This document shows, one piece after another, positions 9,444 through 17,749 of a stretch of DNA of 64,000 nt (its first letter is position 1; each line of letters begins with the position of its first letter). The notes beneath the pieces were generated by a model. The model did no database searches. It worked only from the letters and a program-made list of their open reading frames with translations, and had not been told where the DNA came from. The stretch is from Streptomyces sp. 1222.5 (GTDB lineage: Bacteria; Actinomycetota; Actinomycetes; Streptomycetales; Streptomycetaceae). The DNA lies in NCBI RefSeq assembly GCF_900105245.1, contig NZ_FNSZ01000001.1, positions 7,934,001-7,998,000 of the forward strand, read 5' to 3'. A program made the position numbers and the translations under genes.

Positions 9444-11315
9444 ATGCGCGTCCTCGCCACCGCCGGGCACGTCGACCACGGCAAGTCCGCCCTCGTGCGG
9501 GCCCTCACCGGCATGGAACCCGACCGGTACGTGGAGGAGCGCCGCCGCGGCCTCACCCTCGACCTGGGCTTCGTGTGGACCCAGGTCGTCCCCGGCGGCG
9601 AACACCTCGCCTTCGTGGACGTACCGGGGCACGAGCGGTTCGTCGCGACCATGCTGGCCGGGGTCGGCCCGGTGCCCGCCGTGCTGTTCGTGGTCGCCGC
9701 CGACCAGGGCTGGCAGCCCCAGTCGCAGGAGCATCTGGCGATCCTCGACGCGCTCGGTGTGCGCCACGCGGTCCTCGCGGTGACCCGCAGCGACCTCGCC
9801 GACCCGGAACCCGTACGCGCCGACGCCGTCGAGCGCCTGGCCGCGACCTCCCTCGGCAAGGTGCCGTCGGTCGCCGTCAGCGCCGTCACCGGTGCGGGGC
9901 TGGACGAGCTGCGCCACGAACTGGCGCGGATCGCCGAGGAGCTGCCGCCCGCCGACCCGCGCGCCGACGTCCGCCTGTGGCTCGACCGGGCCTTCACCGT
10001 CCGCGGTCACGGCACCGTGGTGACCGGCACGCTCGGCGCGGGCACCCTGCGCGTCGGCGACCGGCTGACCACGGCGGACGGCACGGCCGTGCTGCGGGTG
10101 CGCGGGCTGCAGAGCCTGCACGAGGACCTGGAGACCGTCAGCGGGGTGGCCCGCGTGGCCGTCAACGTGCGCGGTCAGGGCGACGGCACCCTGGGCCGCG
10201 GCCAGGTGCTGCTCACCCCGGACCGCTGGCTGCACAGCAAGGTGACCGATGTACGGATCACCGGTGAGCCGGCGGCCGACCTGCCCCGGTCCCTCACCCT
10301 GCACATCGGCACCGCCGCCGTTCCGGTGACCGTGCGCCCGCTCGGCGAGGACACCGCCCGGCTCACCCTCGGCCGGGGCCTGCCGCTGCGCGTCGGCGAC
10401 CGCGCCGTGCTGCGCGAACCCGGTGGCAGCCGGACACCGTGCGCCGTCACCGTCCTCGACGTACAGCCGCCCCGGCTGGCCCGGCGCGGTGCCGGCCGCG
10501 CCCGTGCGGCCGAACTCGCCGGCATGACCGGCCGTCCCGACGCCACCGCCGAACTGCGGCGCCGAAGACTGATCCGGCGCGCCGACCTCCGGGCGATGGG
10601 CGTCCCACCGCCCGGGAACGGGCCACGGACCGGTGCGGACCGGTTCCCCGTCGTCGACGTCGCCGGGGACTGGCTGGCCGACGCGGCGTACTGGAACACC
10701 CTGAAGGACCGGCTGGCCACCGAGGCCGGACGGCACGCCCGCGCCCACCCGCTGGAGCCCGGCCTGCCCACCGAGGCGGCCCGCCGGCTGCTCGGCCTGC
10801 CCGACCGCGCCCTGGTCGACGCCCTCGCCGGGACGACACCCCGACTCCAGTCCCGTCAGGGCCGCTTGTACCCCGCCGACAGCCCCGGGCCCGCCCTGCC
10901 CCCGCCGGTGCGCGCCGCCGTCGACGCCGTACGCCGGGACCTGGCGCGGGCGCCGTTCCGCGCACCCGAGGCCGGCCGCCTCGCCGAACTGGGGCTCGAC
11001 CGAAGGGCACTGGCCGCCGCCGTGACCGCGGGCAGCCTGCTGCGGATCGCCGAGGGGATCGTGCTGCTGCCCGGCGCGGAGGCGGACGCCGTCGCCGTAC
11101 TGCGCGCCCTGCCCCAGCCGTTCACGCTCAGCGAGGCCCGGCGCGCGCTCGACACCACCCGCCGGGTGGCCGTACCGCTGCTGGAGTTCCTGGACGCCCG
11201 GGGCCGCACGGAGCGCGTCGACGAGCAGCGGCGGCGCTGCCGGGCCGGGACGGGGGACGGAGGCGGACGGGAATCGAACCCGCCTGCCCGAGATCCTCGG
11301 GCACCTCGGTTTTGA
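9444..11315 (+). CDS. selB: Selenocysteine-specific elongation factor SelB
   Basis: A 623-residue EF-Tu-like GTPase that brings Sec-tRNA(Sec) to SECIS-bearing UGA codons. The P-loop GHVDHGKS is at residues 8-15, followed by DVPGHERF and TRSD, then EF-Tu-like beta-barrel domains (FTVRGHGTVVTGTL) and a C-terminal set of winged helices that would bind the SECIS hairpin. ATG 9444 has GGAAGG and AGG upstream; GTG 9441 and GTG 9435 are alternatives. The last ~19 codons run antisense through the tRNA-Sec gene (11259-11350), so the tail containing RESNPPARDPRAPRF is simply the translated complement of that tRNA. Winged-helix sequence ends before it, near residue 600. Confidence 0.95.
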   Translation: MRVLATAGHVDHGKSALVRALTGMEPDRYVEERRRGLTLDLGFVWTQVVPGGEHLAFVDVPGHERFVATMLAGVGPVPAVLFVVAADQGWQPQSQEHLAILDALGVRHAVLAVTRSDLADPEPVRADAVERLAATSLGKVPSVAVSAVTGAGLDELRHELARIAEELPPADPRADVRLWLDRAFTVRGHGTVVTGTLGAGTLRVGDRLTTADGTAVLRVRGLQSLHEDLETVSGVARVAVNVRGQGDGTLGRGQVLLTPDRWLHSKVTDVRITGEPAADLPRSLTLHIGTAAVPVTVRPLGEDTARLTLGRGLPLRVGDRAVLREPGGSRTPCAVTVLDVQPPRLARRGAGRARAAELAGMTGRPDATAELRRRRLIRRADLRAMGVPPPGNGPRTGADRFPVVDVAGDWLADAAYWNTLKDRLATEAGRHARAHPLEPGLPTEAARRLLGLPDRALVDALAGTTPRLQSRQGRLYPADSPGPALPPPVRAAVDAVRRDLARAPFRAPEAGRLAELGLDRRALAAAVTAGSLLRIAEGIVLLPGAEADAVAVLRALPQPFTLSEARRALDTTRRVAVPLLEFLDARGRTERVDEQRRRCRAGTGDGGGRESNPPARDPRAPRF

Positions 11316-11350
11316 AGACCGGGAGGGCCACCAGGCACCCACACGCCTCC
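11259..11350 (-). tRNA. selC: tRNA-Sec, anticodon TCA
   Basis: A 92-nt tRNA on the minus strand. It begins GGAGGCG and ends CGCCTCC, a 7-bp acceptor stem; the next pair is U/C, so an 8-bp acceptor would contain a mismatch. The anticodon loop is CTTCAAA, giving TCA, which reads UGA. The T-arm GGGTTCGAATCCC is intact. A long variable arm with a 7-bp stem (TGCCCGA with TCGGGCA) around loop GGATC is diagnostic of Sec or class II tRNAs. One C/A mismatch interrupts the anticodon stem. CCA is not encoded. It lies between selB and selD, on the opposite strand to both, and overlaps the end of selB by 57 bp. Confidence 0.93.
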
Positions 11351-11384
11351 ACCGCTCGTCAGGCTACTGCCCCAGGAGACCGGT

Positions 11385-12392
11385 ATGACACCGACCCGCC
11401 AAGCCACCGTACGCCTCACGCAGTTCGCCCACGGCGGCGGTTGCGCCTGCAAGATCCCGCCCGGCGAACTGGAGGACGTGGTGGCCGGGCTCAGCCGGCC
11501 GCCGGCCGCCGCCGGCGCCACCCCGCTGCTCGTCGGGCTCGCCACCGGCGACGACGCGGCCGTGGTCGAGCACCAGGGCACGGCCGTCGTCTGCACGGCC
11601 GACTTCTTCACCCCGGTCGTCGACGATCCCTACGACTGGGGACGCATCGCCGCCGCCAACGCCCTGTCCGACGTGTACGCCATGGGCGGCCGGCCCGTGC
11701 TCGCCGTCAACCTGCTGGCCTGGCCGCGCGACCGGCTCCCGTTCGACCTGGCCCGCGAGGTGCTGCGCGGCGGACTGGACGTCGCCACCGAGGCGGGCTG
11801 CCACGTCGGCGGCGGGCACAGCGTCGACGACCCGGAACCCAAGTACGGCATGGCCGTCACCGGCATCGCCGACCCCCGGCGGCTGCTGCGCAACGACACA
11901 GGCCGGCCCGGCCTGCCGCTGTCCCTGACCAAACCGCTGGGCCTCGGCGTACTCAACAACCGCCACAAGGCCACCGGTGAACGCTTCGAGCACGCCGTCG
12001 CCACCATGGTGGCCCTCAACCGGGAGGCATCCGAGGCGGCACTGGCCGCCGGAGCCGACTGCGCCACGGACATCACCGGGTTCGGCCTCCTCGGCCATCT
12101 GCACAAGCTGGCCCGGGCCTCCGGCGTCACCGCCGTGATCGACACCGCGGCCGTGCCCTACCTCGACGGTGCCCGGGAGGCCGTACGCGACGGCTACGTC
12201 AGCGGCGGCACCCGGCGCAACCTCGAATGGGTCGCGCCGCACACCGACTTCGGCGCGACCGACGACGACACCCGGCTGCTGCTGGCCGACGCGCAGACCT
12301 CCGGCGGCCTCCTCGTCGCCGGGGAGGTTCCCGGAGCGCCGGTCGTGGGGGAGCTGGTGCCGCGCGGAACCCACTCCGTCGTGCTGCGCTGA
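11385..12392 (+). CDS. selD: Selenide, water dikinase (selenophosphate synthase)
   Basis: A 335-residue ATP-dependent enzyme making selenophosphate, the selenium donor for SelA. The N-terminal catalytic segment LTQFAHGGGCACK has Cys20 where some homologues use selenocysteine, and Lys23. Other family blocks are TGDDAAVV, VCTADFFTPVVDDPYDWGRIAAANALSDVYAMGG (read in two pieces here: TADFFTPVVDDPYDW and ANALSDVYAMGG), VGGGHSVDD, TDITGFGLLGHL and DAQTSGGLL. CAGGAG precedes the ATG by about 8 bases. It is convergent with fdhA with only 16 bp between the stop codons. Confidence 0.96.
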   Translation: MTPTRQATVRLTQFAHGGGCACKIPPGELEDVVAGLSRPPAAAGATPLLVGLATGDDAAVVEHQGTAVVCTADFFTPVVDDPYDWGRIAAANALSDVYAMGGRPVLAVNLLAWPRDRLPFDLAREVLRGGLDVATEAGCHVGGGHSVDDPEPKYGMAVTGIADPRRLLRNDTGRPGLPLSLTKPLGLGVLNNRHKATGERFEHAVATMVALNREASEAALAAGADCATDITGFGLLGHLHKLARASGVTAVIDTAAVPYLDGAREAVRDGYVSGGTRRNLEWVAPHTDFGATDDDTRLLLADAQTSGGLLVAGEVPGAPVVGELVPRGTHSVVLR

Positions 12393-12408
12393 GACCCGTC
12401 CGGCCCTC

Positions 12409-15400
12409 TCACACCTCGGTCCCGGTGTGCTCGTCGATGCCCGCCCGGGCCCGGTACGCCCGCACCAGCTCCAGCGAGGCCGGACCCCGCGGCCGGCGGC
12501 CCGGACGGATGTCCACGGCGAACGCCTTCGCCTCCTGGATGTGGGTGTTCGGGTCCAGGGACAGGTGCAGCAGCTCGTTGGCCGCGTCACCGGTGCTGTA
12601 GCCGTTCGGACCCCAGTGGTAGGGCAGGCCCACCTGGTGCAGCCTGCGCCCCTGCACGCTCAGCGGCGCCATCCGGTCGGTGACCAGTACCCGTGCCTCG
12701 ATCACGCCCCGCGCGCTGACGATCGTCGCCCACCCGGTGTGTGCGAGGTTCCGCTCGTCGGCCAGCTCCGGGGACACCTCGCAGAAGAACTCCGGTTGCA
12801 GTTCCGCCAGATAGGGCTGCCAGCGGGACATGCCGCCCGCCGTGTGGTGCTCGGTGAGCCGGTAGGTCGTGGCCACGTACGGGAAGACCTGCGAGCCGGG
12901 CTCGTCGCCGCTCGGCTGGTAGCGGTTGTCCGGCGTCGACGGCAGCAACTGCCGTACCGGATTGCGCTGCTGGTCGTACAGCAGGTTCGGGAACGGGGAG
13001 TCCTGCGGCTCGTAGTGCGCCGGCAGGGGCCCGTCGGTGAGCCCGGACGGCACGTACAGCCAGGCCTTGCCGTCCGCCTGCATGATGAACGGGTCCGTGC
13101 CCGACAGCGCGTCCGGACCGGTGGCGCCCTCCGGCGGCCGGTGGTCCGGGGACTTGTCCTTCTTGAAGTCGGGTACGTCGTGCCCGGACCACTCGCCCTT
13201 GTCGGCGTCCCACCACACCAGCGCCTTGCGCGCGCTCCACGGCCGGCCCTGTGGGTCGGCGGAGGCCCGGTTGTACAGGATCCGCCGGTTCGCCGGCCAG
13301 GCCCACGCCCACTCGGCCGCCACCCAGTCCTGCTCGCGTCCCGGCTTGCGGCGGGCCGCCTGGTTGACGCCGTCGGCGTGGACACCGCAGTAGATCCAGC
13401 AGCCGCAGGCCGTCGAACCGTCCGGCTTCAGCTGCTCGTACGAGGAGAGCGGCCCGCCCTCCGCGTCATGGCCGTTGATCTCCGCGAGCACGGCCTCGGC
13501 GTCGGGCTCCGCGAGCGGTCCCCTGGTCGGGTAGTCCCACGTCAGGTCGAGCAGCGGCCGGTCCATCTCGTCGGTGGACCCGGCCAGCTTCTCCCGGAGC
13601 CGGCGCCCGAGGTGGTAGTAGAACCACAGGTCGCTGCGTGCCTCGCCCGGCGGCTCGACCGCCTTGTGATGCCACTGGAGCAGCCGCTGGGTGTTGGTGA
13701 AGCTGCCGTCCTTCTCGGTGTGCGCGGCGACCGGCAGGAAGAACACCTCGGTGCCGATGTCCTCCGTACGCAGCTCCCCGGTCTCGATCTCCGGGCCGTC
13801 CTTCCACCACGTCGCCGACTCGATCAGCGAGAAGTCGCGGACCACCAGCCAGTCCAGGTTCGCCATGCCGAGCCGCATCAGCTTGGAGTTGGCGTTGCCC
13901 ACCGCGGGGTTCTCGCCCACCAGGAAGTAGCCCTTGCAGACGCCCTCCAGCTGGGCCATCGTCGTCTCGTACGTCGAGTGCGAACCGGTCAGCCGCGGCA
14001 GGTAGTCGAAGCAGAAGTCGTTCTCGGCCGTCGCCGCGTCGCCCCAGTACGACTTGAGCAGGCTCACCAGGTACGCGCGCATGTTGCCCCAGTAGCCCTT
14101 GTGCGCGGCCTCCGCCTCGATGAAGGCCTCCAGGTCCTGTTGCTGGTGGGCGTGCGGCATCGGGATGTAGCCCGGCAGCAGGTTGAACAGGGTCGGGATG
14201 TCCGTGGACCCCTGGATGGAGGCGTGTCCGCGCAGCGCGAGGATGCCGCCGCCGGGGCGGCCGATGTTGCCGAGCAGGGTCTGCAGGATGGTGGCGGTGC
14301 GGATGTACTGCACGCCCACCGTGTGCTGGGTCCAGCCGACCGCGTACGCGAAGGCGGTGGTCCGGTCACGCCCGGAGTTCTCCGTGATCAGTTCGCACAC
14401 CTGGCGGAACCGGTCCTGCGGCACCCCGCAGATCTGCTCGACCATTTCCGGCGTGTACCGGGCGAAGTGCCGCTTGAGCACCTGGAACACGCAGCGCGGG
14501 TGGGCCAGCGTCTCGTCCCGCTCGGGCTCGCCCTCGCCGATCACCGCGCCGCCGGAGCCGTGCGCCTCGCCGCGTGCCGCCTCGGTCACCGAACTGCCGG
14601 CGTCGGTGCGCTTGTCGTACTCCAGGTCGCGTTCACCGGAGGGCGCCTGCATCTCGGTGCCCTCGTACTGCCAGCTGCTGTTGTCGTACGAGCGGCTCTC
14701 GGTGTCCAGACCGGAGAAGACCCCGGCCAGGTCCTCGGTGTCGCGGAAGTCCTCCCGCAGGATCACCGGGGCGTTGGTGTACGCCACGACGTAGTCGCGG
14801 AAGTACTTCTCCTCCCGCAGCACGTGGTTGACGATCCCGCCGAGGAAGGCGATGTCCGAACCCGCCCGCAGCGGCACGTGCACATCGGCGAGCGCGCTGG
14901 TGCGGGTGAACCGCGGATCGACGTGGATCACCTTCGCGCCCCGCGCCTTGGCCTCCATCACCCACTGGAACCCGACCGGATGGCACTCGGCCATGTTCGA
15001 GCCCTCGATGACGATGCAGTCCGCGTTCTGCAGGTCCTGCTGGAAGGTGGTCGCGCCGCCGCGGCCGTACGAGGTTCCCAGACTGGGAACGGTGGAGGAG
15101 TGTCAAACACGCGCCTGGTTCTCGATCTGGATCGCTCCCAGGGCGGTGAACAGCTTCTTGATCAGGTAGTTCTCTTCGTTGTCCAGCGTGGCCCCGCCGA
15201 GACTGGCGATGCCGAGCGTGCGCCGGGTGCGGGTCCCGTCGACCTCCCACTCCCAGCCCGCCCGGCGGGCGTCGATCACCCGGTCGGCGATCATCTCCAT
15301 CGCGGTGTCGAGGTCCAGCCGCTCCCACCCGGTGCCGTGCGGGCGCCGGTAGAGGACCTGGTGCTCGCGGGCGTCCCCGGTGGTCAGCTGAAGGCTCGCC

Positions 15401-15669
15401 GAGCCCTTGGGGCACAGCCGGCCGCGCGAGATCGGCGAGTCCGGGTCGCCCTCGATCTGGGTGACCCGCTCGTCCTGCACGTACACGTTCTGGCCGCAGC
15501 CCACCGCGCAGTACGGGCAGACGGACTTCACCACCCGGTCGGCGGTCGCCACCCGGGGCTCCAGCCGCTCGCTGCGCCCGCTCTTGGCGGCGGCCCCCCG
15601 GCCCAGCGGGTCCGTGCCCGTCAGCTGGCGGTAGACCGGCCAGGAGTCGATCCAGGTGCGCACGCCCAC
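12409..15669 (-). CDS. fdhA: Selenocysteine-containing formate dehydrogenase catalytic subunit
   Basis: A 1086-residue molybdenum (or tungsten) bis-pterin enzyme that oxidises formate to CO2. The reading frame is continuous except for one TGA at 15105-15103, read as Sec189. A [4Fe-4S] site is formed by Cys51, Cys54, Cys58 and Cys86. The Sec context NQARV-Sec-H is identical to E. coli FdnG, and the following ECHPVGFQWVMEAKARGAK and VDPRFTRT segments also match. The start is GTG 15669 with GAGGAG upstream; an in-frame stop at 15681-15679 rules out a longer N-terminus. No twin-arginine signal is present, unlike FdnG, suggesting a cytoplasm-facing enzyme. Prediction as two shorter genes around the TGA would be wrong. 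Confidence 0.95.
15074..15105 (-). promoter_or_regulatory. Selenocysteine UGA codon and SECIS hairpin
   Basis: The Sec codon TGA is at 15105-15103. Twelve bases further into the coding sequence a hairpin (15090-15074) has the stem GTTCCC/GGGAAC around the loop AGTCT. The pentaloop (A/G)GUCU at this distance is that of the E. coli fdhF and fdnG SECIS elements bound by SelB. Together with selA, selB, selC and selD nearby, this supports decoding of UGA as selenocysteine. Confidence 0.88.
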
Positions 15670-15887
15670 GGCCGCTCCTCACGCTCCGTACCCGACATTG
15701 TCCCGCGGTTCCACCGGCCCGGCGTCACTCGCCGTGCCGAGCCGCGGAGTACCCCCGTCTCCAGGGGTCAAACCGGCGCGGCAGGTGTGAGGCGGCCCGT
15801 CCGGGGGGACTCCGCCGCTGCGGCGCGCCGGCGTACGGACCCAGCGGGCGCTCCCGCGGACACCGAACCCGAGTGGAGGTGATCACG

Positions 15888-16619
15888 TTGCCCGGTGACG
15901 GCCGTCCCCATGTGCTCGTTCTCGACGTCAACGAGACGCTCACCGACCTGTCCCCGCTCGCCGCCCGCCTGGCGGAGGCCGGCCTCCCGGACCACCTGCT
16001 GCCGGCCTGGTTCGCCGGGGTGCTGCGCGACGGAGTGGCGCTGACCCTGGCCGGCGGCGAGGCGGCCTTCGCCGCCGTGGCCCGCGACGGGCTGCGGACG
16101 CTCGCGGCCCGCGCGGGGACGGGCACCGACCCCGAACAGGCCGCCGACCACGTCCTGGCGGGACTTCCCCTGCTGCCCCTGCACCCGGACGTGCCCGACG
16201 GTGTACGCGCCCTGCGCACCGCCGGATACCGCCTGGTGACCCTGACCAACGGCTCGGCCGGCACCACCCGTGCGGTCCTGGACCGGGCCGGCCTCACCGA
16301 CTGCTTCGAGGCACACCTCGACGTCGAGGGCGTGGGCCGCTGGAAGCCCGCGCGGGAGGCCTACGCCCACGCGCTCGACACCGTCGGCGTGCCGCCCGAC
16401 GAGGCGGTCCTGGTGTCGGTGCACCCCTGGGACATCGACGGCGCCGCCCGGGCGGGTCTCGCCACCGCCTGGCTGCGGCGCACCCCCCAGCCCTACCCGG
16501 CGACCCAGCTCCCCGCCGCCCTGGAGGCGACCGGGCTGACGGATCTCGCGCACCGGCTCGACGCCGAGCGGCGGCTCCTGGACCCGGGCGGGGAAGGGGA
16601 GGACGCGGACCGCCCGTGA
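15888..16619 (+). CDS. HAD-superfamily hydrolase (haloacid dehalogenase type II-like)
   Basis: About 243 residues with HAD motifs in order: nucleophile Asp13 in LVLDVNETL, motif II LVTLTNGS, the conserved lysine in GRWKPAREAY, and motif III VSVHPWDIDGAARAG. These resemble L-2-haloacid dehalogenases, but the substrate cannot be read from sequence. The start is TTG 15888: the ten bases GGAGGTGATC at 15875-15884 are a perfect complement to the 16S rRNA tail, with eight bases between GGAGG and the TTG. A GTG at 15873 is in frame but would overlap that site. The gene lies on the opposite strand between fdhA and fdhC, so it interrupts the formate dehydrogenase gene set. Confidence 0.85.
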   Translation: MPGDGRPHVLVLDVNETLTDLSPLAARLAEAGLPDHLLPAWFAGVLRDGVALTLAGGEAAFAAVARDGLRTLAARAGTGTDPEQAADHVLAGLPLLPLHPDVPDGVRALRTAGYRLVTLTNGSAGTTRAVLDRAGLTDCFEAHLDVEGVGRWKPAREAYAHALDTVGVPPDEAVLVSVHPWDIDGAARAGLATAWLRRTPQPYPATQLPAALEATGLTDLAHRLDAERRLLDPGGEGEDADRP

Positions 16620-16669
16620 AGGGCCGGTCGGGGGCGCCCCCGAGGGGTCGGCGGAACGCTCCTCAAAGG

Positions 16670-17749
16670 TCAGCGGCCGCGCGCCGCCATCCGCTCCCGC
16701 TGCGGTACGACCGTGTACTTCGGGTCCTCGGCCGAGGCCACGCCCGCGTGGAAGACGCCGAAGCGCAGCGCCGCCGAGCCGGTGAGCAGGGCGGCACCCG
16801 CGGCCACGGCGAGGCGGCGGTCGCGCAGGGTGCCGGACAGCAGCGCCAGCGCCGCGCCGCCGGCCGTCAGGGCCTCGGACGCGCGCAGCAGCGTGCGCGG
16901 CCTGCCCCGGTCGAAGGGCTCGGCGAGCAGGCCCATGCGCCGCTTCATGGTCCGGAAGGCGCCCAGCTCCAGGGCCGCCCCCAGGACGGCCAGGCGGCGC
17001 GCGGGGCCCGCCTCGGCGGCCGGAGCCGTCACGAGGGCCAGTCCGGCCGCCGCGGAGGCGGCTGATCCCGCGAAGACGTACGGCAGTTCCCGGTACCCCT
17101 CGTGCCAGGAGGGCACCGCCGTGTCCGAGAGCAGCACCGCGGTGTACGTCGCCACGGCCGGACCGAGGACGGCGGCCGCCGCCGTTGCGGCCGAGCCCAG
17201 CAGCCGGTAGCGGCCCGCCACCTCCGTGGCCGCGGCGGTCAGGGCCAGCGGTGCGTACCCGCTCAGCACCCAGGAGCCGACGCTCATGGGGGAGGTGGGC
17301 TTGAAGACCCGCAGCATGTTCAGGAAGCGGGCCGGCCGGCCCAGGTCGTGCACGAGTGCCGCCAGCGAGAGGGAGATCGCCCCCGCCGCCCCGAGTTTCG
17401 CGGGCGCGGCGAGTCCCGGCCGCCCCGTGGCCTGGCCCCCGGCCGCCAGCAGCGACGAGGCGCCCGCCAGCCCGCCGAGGTACAGGTAACCGGCGATGTC
17501 CAGCGGTTTCCACGTCGGCTTGTTCAGCACGGGTTTGCCGTAGTACGACGAGAACGCGGCGTCCGGAACCATGGGCTGCTCGCCGCGCCCGCGACCGCGC
17601 CTGCGTCGGCCCGCCTGCGCACCGGTGAGCGCCTCGCGACCGGGTCGCGCGCCCCGCACACCCTCACGGGTGACATCGGATCCGGTCGTCGTGGCGTCGT
17701 CGCGGCCCTGCCGGGGCTCCTCGGCGCCGCTCGCGGGTTCGGGGCTCAT
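16670..17749 (-). CDS. fdhC: NrfD-type membrane subunit of formate dehydrogenase
   Basis: 359 residues: a ~55-residue charged, Arg-rich start, then about eight transmembrane helices in the NrfD/PsrC pattern (KPTWKPLDIAGYLYLGGLAG, HDLGRPARFLNMLRVFKPTSP, SVGSWVLSGYAPL, EGYRELPYVFAGSA). NrfD proteins anchor molybdenum oxidoreductases and pass electrons to quinone. The start ATG overlaps the fdhB stop as ATGA (17749-17746), so the two genes are translationally coupled. It replaces the cytochrome b subunit used by E. coli FdnI. Residues 1-55 are long for the family; an internal start before MVPDAAF is possible. Confidence 0.88.
   Translation of the reverse strand: MSPEPASGAEEPRQGRDDATTTGSDVTREGVRGARPGREALTGAQAGRRRRGRGRGEQPMVPDAAFSSYYGKPVLNKPTWKPLDIAGYLYLGGLAGASSLLAAGGQATGRPGLAAPAKLGAAGAISLSLAALVHDLGRPARFLNMLRVFKPTSPMSVGSWVLSGYAPLALTAAATEVAGRYRLLGSAATAAAAVLGPAVATYTAVLLSDTAVPSWHEGYRELPYVFAGSAASAAAGLALVTAPAAEAGPARRLAVLGAALELGAFRTMKRRMGLLAEPFDRGRPRTLLRASEALTAGGAALALLSGTLRDRRLAVAAGAALLTGSAALRFGVFHAGVASAEDPKYTVVPQRERMAARGR

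Noticed and set aside
15103..15105. fdhA as a pseudogene with a nonsense mutation
   Set aside because: The stop is TGA, sits exactly where FdnG has selenocysteine, is followed by a SECIS-type hairpin, and all sel genes are next to it.
15679..15681. A second in-frame TGA upstream of the fdhA start as another selenocysteine
   Set aside because: It precedes the GTG start and its GAGGAG site, and no homologous sequence lies upstream of it.
16628..16643. Palindrome TCGGGGGCGCCCCCGA as terminator between the HAD gene and fdhC
   Set aside because: A perfect palindrome with no loop; could only form a shortened hairpin, so I do not call it.
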